Origin: JAQIBY01 sp046546095
GTDB lineage: Bacteria; Bacteroidota; Bacteroidia; Bacteroidales; ML635J-15
Direction of reading: 5' to 3'
NCBI GenBank assembly: GCA_046546095.1
Contig: JBKGYK010000027.1
Location: 1-36,526 of the forward strand
Length of the DNA: 36,526 bases
The notes under the pieces are model-generated. The model was not told where the DNA came from. It saw nothing but the letters and a program-made list of their open reading frames with translations, and ran no database searches. How positions within the stretch are numbered: position 1 is the first letter of the stretch; each line of letters opens with the position of its first letter. Below are positions 33,549-36,526 of this stretch, in pieces. The position numbers and the translations under genes were made by a program.

Positions 33549-34239
33549 CATGATCTCTTTTAACAAATTTCTGCCTGTAAATACTGCCCGTAGTAATGCG
33601 TTCATCAACAGGTACGCCCGGTTCAATTTCCTGTGAATTGATTCGCGTGATTTCTTTATATATCAAACCTGTATCCCGGGCATATTGTTCAAACAATAAG
33701 TCCTTATGAATGAGGGAAGAGTCTGCCTCCTGCGTGACAGTAAGTACAGAATCAAAATAAAAATTGTTGATGGTTTCCGGGCGGTCCAAACCTGTGATTT
33801 CGTATGTCTGGGGTTCCAGCGTGTTGTAGGCGTTGCCATCCCAGGATTTCCCCGTGCTAACCGGAAAATATATTTTTACGTATTTGAGATTCTCTTCTGT
33901 AAGGAATAATTTCTGGTTGCTGACAGACAAACTCCAGACATCACTCAGAGACCAGTTTTTTGTTGTGTCCTGTCGCTTGTATCTGACAAACATATATGCT
34001 TCCTGCCCCTCGTTATCGGTATATGAACCTCCAATAAGCTCTTTGAGCTGATAGTGGATTGTATCATACACCTCTGAAGGTGCATCAATGTTGATTTCTG
34101 TGACTTCATACTGATTGTATTTGCCGGTTTCTACGGGATAATAACCCATATCCCGAGCTACAAAATAATCCTCGTTATCCTCAGAACAGCCGAAAAGCAT
34201 CATCAATATCAGCAAACCTGCAATTTGTGTTGTTTTCAT
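33529..34239 (-). CDS. Hypothetical lipoprotein
   Basis: A 236-residue lipoprotein with lipobox FGC and acidic linker (SEDNEDYF). The mature part is beta-rich and has paired short motifs such as YYPVETGKYNQYEVTEI and FPVSTGKSWDGNAYN, which resemble lipocalin-like or DUF-type Bacteroidota surface proteins; no family is claimed. The ATG at 34239 directly precedes the signal sequence, so the long in-frame extension upstream is rejected. It is first in the six-gene unit ending at 28231, and its 3' end overlaps the subtilase start. Confidence 0.82.
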   Translation of the reverse strand: MKTTQIAGLLILMMLFGCSEDNEDYFVARDMGYYPVETGKYNQYEVTEINIDAPSEVYDTIHYQLKELIGGSYTDNEGQEAYMFVRYKRQDTTKNWSLSDVWSLSVSNQKLFLTEENLKYVKIYFPVSTGKSWDGNAYNTLEPQTYEITGLDRPETINNFYFDSVLTVTQEADSSLIHKDLLFEQYARDTGLIYKEITRINSQEIEPGVPVDERITTGSIYRQKFVKRDHDENFEI

Positions 34240-34299
34240 ATTTTTATGTGTCAGTTTGTCAGCATGTAACAGTACAGTAAACTGATTCAGTAACGAAAT

Positions 34300-34316
34300 T
34301 AAGCAAAATTTGCTTA
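34300..34316. promoter_or_regulatory. Perfect 17-bp palindrome upstream of the lipoprotein/subtilase unit
   Basis: TAAGCAAA-A-TTTGCTTA is a perfect 8+1+8 palindrome, 61 nt upstream of the lipoprotein ATG at 34239. It has the form of a dimeric regulator's operator. No regulator gene is in the window, so this is inference from symmetry and position only. Confidence 0.3.
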
Positions 34317-34411
34317 GCAGCACAGGAAACTTATTAATATTTCCGTTTGGAGGGGTTTTAGGTGCATTTGATTTTCTGCAGCTTTTCTTCAAATCACTTT
34401 TGTTGAGAAGC

Positions 34412-34440
34412 ATAAAAAAAGCCGGTATCAAACCGGCTTT
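34412..34440 (-). terminator. Intrinsic terminator of the C1 peptidase gene
   Basis: A perfect 9-bp stem (AAAGCCGGT/ACCGGCTTT, arms 34418-34426 and 34432-34440) with a 5-nt loop. On the minus strand it is followed by a run of seven U (A run 34414-34420, partly inside the stem). It begins 20 nt after the peptidase stop codon. Confidence 0.85.
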
Positions 34441-34459
34441 ATCGAATGATTTGAAAATC

Positions 34460-35851
34460 TTAATCTTGTCGGAACATCGGGTCCCATGGTGGCAGCAAAA
34501 CAGGTTCTTCTTCCAGGATTTTCAGTGTTTTTTTGTCAACATGTTTTTTGTTGATTACCAGCCTGAAAAGATAATTGTCAAACCACTCATCCGTGAAAGT
34601 AAGATAGCCGTCTTTGCCATAGGATTTGCCCCATGAATTTTCAAATTGCCATTTCACCGGGTTTTCATTTTCATCCACATCCACAGCCATTAATAACATG
34701 GCATGGGATGAGCCGCTTTCCCGGGTCTGAATCCGTTCAGCCTTATCCATGCCAAATGATACGCCATAGAGAGATTCAAAGTCGTAATTGTTTATATCCA
34801 GGGTTCCTTCTTCTTTGCGCAGTTGTTTTCCTACATCACAACTCACATACATGCCCTCATTTGCCTTGATGCCTTTGATAGCCAGTAGCTTGAGGTCTTC
34901 GTTTGGTAAGTTGATGTACTTCCAGTTCTTGCCGTCCATCACATTGCGGTCATATTCAATCTCATACAATTGATAATACTCGCGTGTGGGATCATTCATC
35001 AGCATGACAAAATCCCCGGGACTGTACTCAGGGAAAAGTGTTTTGTAAAAGCTTATTGGCGTATATGTACGGGTTTCCCCGATTTCCCCGTCTTTATCAA
35101 CAAATCGGTAATCGAATTCTTGGGGCGGCTCACCCAGACTAAGAGCAAGAATCCGGTATATATCAGCCAGCATGACTTTTTTTTCTGCCCGAACGGCTTC
35201 CTTATCCGTCGAATTTGTTAAGTCCCGTAACTGCAGCCCTTGTTCACGAAGTTTACGATTCAATATGCGGCGCATCCATGCAGTGTTGGAAGAGTGGTGG
35301 GATTCAGGCATGGCACTTTTGGGAACCAGCCCGTATTTATCAACAAGATTGGCAAAAGAGTTCCATACACCCCCATCACCAACGGGATTTTTGAATAACC
35401 ATTCTACTTTTCTGTCATCCATAGGTTTATCTGCTGTTGCTATGCAGTTTTCAAGGAAAAGATTGGCCTTTTCAAGCTGATCCCAGAAGTACAAATAGTT
35501 TTCAGAAAAATGAAAGTCGCTTAGATTTTTGTTTTTAATTACCTGTGGACGCAGACTGTTGAGACTGGTAAACATCCAGCACCTGCCTGAGCTTTCCTGG
35601 TCAGTAATGCCGGTGACTTCCACTTTGTACTTAAAGTGATGACCGGTTTTTCCGACATTTTCCCGATTTACCGCAACATCCTTGACAGCATTGGCGGAAA
35701 GCGCATTCATTATGGCTTTGTTGTGAGCATCATTGCTGTCAAAGCTCTCTCTGAGTTGCTGCAAGTCATTTTCACCGAGGCCTTTCTGTGCAAACACAGC
35801 AAATCCTGTCAAAATGAGTAATACTCCTGTAATAATTATTTTTCTAATCAT
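34460..35851 (-). CDS. Exported C1-family cysteine peptidase (bleomycin hydrolase/PepC-like)
   Basis: A 463-residue protein with a signal peptide (~1-21, ending VFAQ). The papain-type catalytic set is complete: C91 in SSGRCWMF, H383 in GSSHAMLL and N405 in FENSWGKSYG. The order, length and ESSGRCW motif match the bleomycin hydrolase/aminopeptidase C family. Those enzymes are usually cytosolic, whereas this one has an export signal, as known for some Bacteroidota members. Its C-terminus ends in RQD; in bleomycin hydrolases the C-terminus sits in the active site and sets aminopeptidase activity. The ATG at 35851 is chosen for the signal peptide. A TATCTTTA -7-like box lies at 35870-35877. Confidence 0.93.
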   Translation of the reverse strand: MIRKIIITGVLLILTGFAVFAQKGLGENDLQQLRESFDSNDAHNKAIMNALSANAVKDVAVNRENVGKTGHHFKYKVEVTGITDQESSGRCWMFTSLNSLRPQVIKNKNLSDFHFSENYLYFWDQLEKANLFLENCIATADKPMDDRKVEWLFKNPVGDGGVWNSFANLVDKYGLVPKSAMPESHHSSNTAWMRRILNRKLREQGLQLRDLTNSTDKEAVRAEKKVMLADIYRILALSLGEPPQEFDYRFVDKDGEIGETRTYTPISFYKTLFPEYSPGDFVMLMNDPTREYYQLYEIEYDRNVMDGKNWKYINLPNEDLKLLAIKGIKANEGMYVSCDVGKQLRKEEGTLDINNYDFESLYGVSFGMDKAERIQTRESGSSHAMLLMAVDVDENENPVKWQFENSWGKSYGKDGYLTFTDEWFDNYLFRLVINKKHVDKKTLKILEEEPVLLPPWDPMFRQD

Positions 35852-35938
35852 AAGTTGTAATTTTTGTGGTAAAGATAAAAAATTGTCGCAGGGATACATG
35901 TCGCTTTAACGAAAAGTGGAGATATCAGCTATACGGTA

Positions 35939-35946
35939 AATCAAAA
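35939..35946. repeat. Target-site duplication, left copy (AATCAAAA)
   Basis: Identical to 36269-36276 on the other side of the 322-bp element. The right copy is also the first 8 bp of the hairpin repeat unit, which shows the element inserted at the edge of that unit. Confidence 0.75.
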
Positions 35947-36268
35947 GGTTCTATTGCAAACTTACGAGGTCAGGGTTTAGCACTGCGACCTGAAGGTGGT
36001 GTTAAGCTACTGTTCAACTGGCAATACTAAAGCCCATTTATTCTTTTAATTGTCCTGCCACCACAAACTGAAGCTCGCGGTTTAGGAATCACCCTCCTCT
36101 GGCATACGACTCTAGTCAAGTTCTCACTATTTCATTCATCCAAAGCCGATTAACCCCGGCATTTATGTCGGGGTTTAGAGGCGAAACACAAAACTCTAAG
36201 GGCTTTAGCCCTGATAGGCTTTTATGAATTATAATTGATGAAATATCCATCAAGTTTGCAGTAGAACC
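35947..36268. mobile_element. 322-bp MITE-like element with terminal inverted repeats and 8-bp target duplication
   Basis: Left end GGTTCTATTGCAAACTT (35947-35963) and right end AAGTTTGCAGTAGAACC (36252-36268) are inverted copies with 16 of 17 bases matching. The flanks are AATCAAAA at 35939-35946 and AATCAAAA at 36269-36276, a perfect 8-bp target-site duplication. No transposase gene is present inside. The ends resemble IS6/IS26-family ends, which begin GGTTCTGTTGCAAA and also give 8-bp duplications, but other 8-bp families are possible. The interior contains two further stem-loops (36152-36175 and 36199-36212). It is best read as a MITE or internal-deletion derivative. Confidence 0.8.
36152..36175. 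repeat. Near-perfect internal palindrome of the MITE-like element
   Basis: AACCCCGGCAT and its partner ATGTCGGGGTT form an 11-bp stem with one G-T pair and a 2-nt loop. A second stem-loop, AGGGC-TTTA-GCCCT, lies at 36199-36212. Both are inside the MITE-like element and could be structural parts of it or a nested REP-like sequence. Confidence 0.6.
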
Positions 36269-36331
36269 AATCAAAAAAAAACCAGGCGCCCCTGTGGAAC
36301 GCCTGGAAAACCAATTAAACTAACTTAACCA
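36269..36331. repeat. A9-hairpin-tail repeat unit, copy 1
   Basis: The unit reads AATC, nine A, a hairpin (CCAGGCG at 36282-36288, 11-nt loop, CGCCTGG at 36300-36306), AAAA, then CCAATTAAACTAACTTAACC and A. Copy 2 starts 194 bp downstream and differs by one loop base and one A. On the minus strand the hairpin followed by U9 has the form of an intrinsic terminator. On the plus strand the CCAATTAAACTAACTTAACC tail looks like an mRNA leader. No gene follows within the window. Confidence 0.75.
36273..36306 (-). terminator. Terminator-like hairpin of repeat copy 1 (minus strand)
   Basis: A 7-bp GC-rich stem followed on the minus strand by nine U (A run 36273-36281). It would stop transcripts entering from the right before they reach the C1 peptidase promoter. 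Confidence 0.5.
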
Positions 36332-36462
36332 TTTACACAACCATTGCTCTGTAATTTCGAGCCTGTTTGCAATATAATAACCACAATGACCCGTCTTCTA
36401 TTGTATGTCAAAGATTAAAGATTTGTTAAAACCACAGAAGTGTCTGAGAAGGAAAACAGGCC
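36332..36462. other. Spacer between the two hairpin repeats; no gene seen
   Basis: 131 bp without a supported open reading frame or RNA gene on either strand. It separates copy 1 from copy 2 of the hairpin unit. Confidence 0.5.
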
Positions 36463-36526
36463 AATCAAAAAAAAACCAGGCGCCCCTGTGGGACGCCTGG
36501 AAAAACCAATTAAACTAACTTAACCA
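36463..36526. repeat. A9-hairpin-tail repeat unit, copy 2 (runs to window edge)
   Basis: The hairpin arms are 36476-36482 and 36494-36500. The loop CCCCTGTGGGA can add three more G-C pairs beyond a C-A mismatch, which copy 1 cannot fully do because of its G-to-A change. An A9 run at 36467-36475 gives U9 on the minus strand, so it is also terminator-like in that direction. The unit is cut by the window end, so its true length is unknown. Confidence 0.75.

Noticed and set aside
35881..36024. Open frame on the plus strand running into the MITE-like element and ending GGVKLLFNWQY
   Set aside because: It has no ATG, crosses the insertion junction and follows no recognisable family, so it is taken as chance.
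36269..36526. CRISPR array
   Set aside because: Only two units with a 131-bp spacer and internal hairpin-plus-tail structure; there are no cas genes in the window.

Overview
The window reads as chromosomal DNA of a member of the Bacteroidota, most likely an anaerobic or facultative one. The evidence is taxon-typical content: a subtilase with a type IX secretion (T9SS) C-terminal sorting domain, a PorE-like OmpA/TPR/beta-propeller protein, a PF13568-type outer-membrane barrel, many lipoproteins, few Shine-Dalgarno sequences, and several upstream matches to the Bacteroidota promoter form (TTG, 17-19 nt, TAnnTTTG). A sensory-type [FeFe]-hydrogenase-like protein points to anaerobic metabolism. 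No database search was possible, so the order or genus is not assigned.

Layout. 1-1481 (minus): the 5' part of a type I restriction methylase gene (hsdM), cut by the window edge. 1750-4751 (minus): PorE-like OmpA-family protein and a UbiA/MqnP-type prenyltransferase. 4822-8425: an SRPBCC protein, a small lipoprotein, an arylsulfotransferase-like lipoprotein and a cupin lipoprotein. 8614-11944 (minus): a three-gene redox-signalling operon of thioredoxin-like [2Fe-2S] protein, HsfB-type hydrogenase-like PAS protein and SpoIIE-family phosphatase. 12379-15880 (minus): a BCCT transporter, a double-domain universal stress protein and an orphan OpuAC-type glycine-betaine-binding lipoprotein. 16291-18326 (plus): an ATP-grasp ligase with a class I glutamine-amidotransferase-like hydrolase. 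18327-21945 (minus): YjbQ, phospho-sugar mutase, Nudix hydrolase and a DUF456 membrane protein. 22056-25971 (plus): VanX/DdpX-like D-Ala-D-Ala dipeptidase lipoprotein, sodium:solute symporter and porin-like outer-membrane protein. 26021-28234: a second SRPBCC protein and two unknown exported proteins. 28231-34239 (minus): a compact six-gene unit of lipoprotein, T9SS subtilase, xseA, outer-membrane barrel, LpxL/HtrB-like acyltransferase and MBL hydrolase. 34460-35851 (minus): an exported bleomycin-hydrolase-type C1 peptidase with a clear terminator.

The right-hand end is non-coding but structured. A 322-bp element with 17-bp terminal inverted repeats (16/17 identical) and a perfect 8-bp target duplication (AATCAAAA) lies at 35947-36268. 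It has the form of a MITE or deletion derivative of an IS; its ends resemble IS6-family ends. It sits at the left edge of the first of two near-identical 63-64 bp A9-hairpin-tail units placed 194 bp apart.

The gene sets that most deserve follow-up are the H2/redox sensor operon, the BCCT/USP/OpuAC cassette (a binding protein next to a secondary carrier with no ABC components), the VanX/symporter/porin operon (probable D-Ala-D-Ala salvage), the ATP-grasp/amidohydrolase pair joined by a hairpin over the second gene's ribosome-binding site, and the MITE plus hairpin repeats at the right end.
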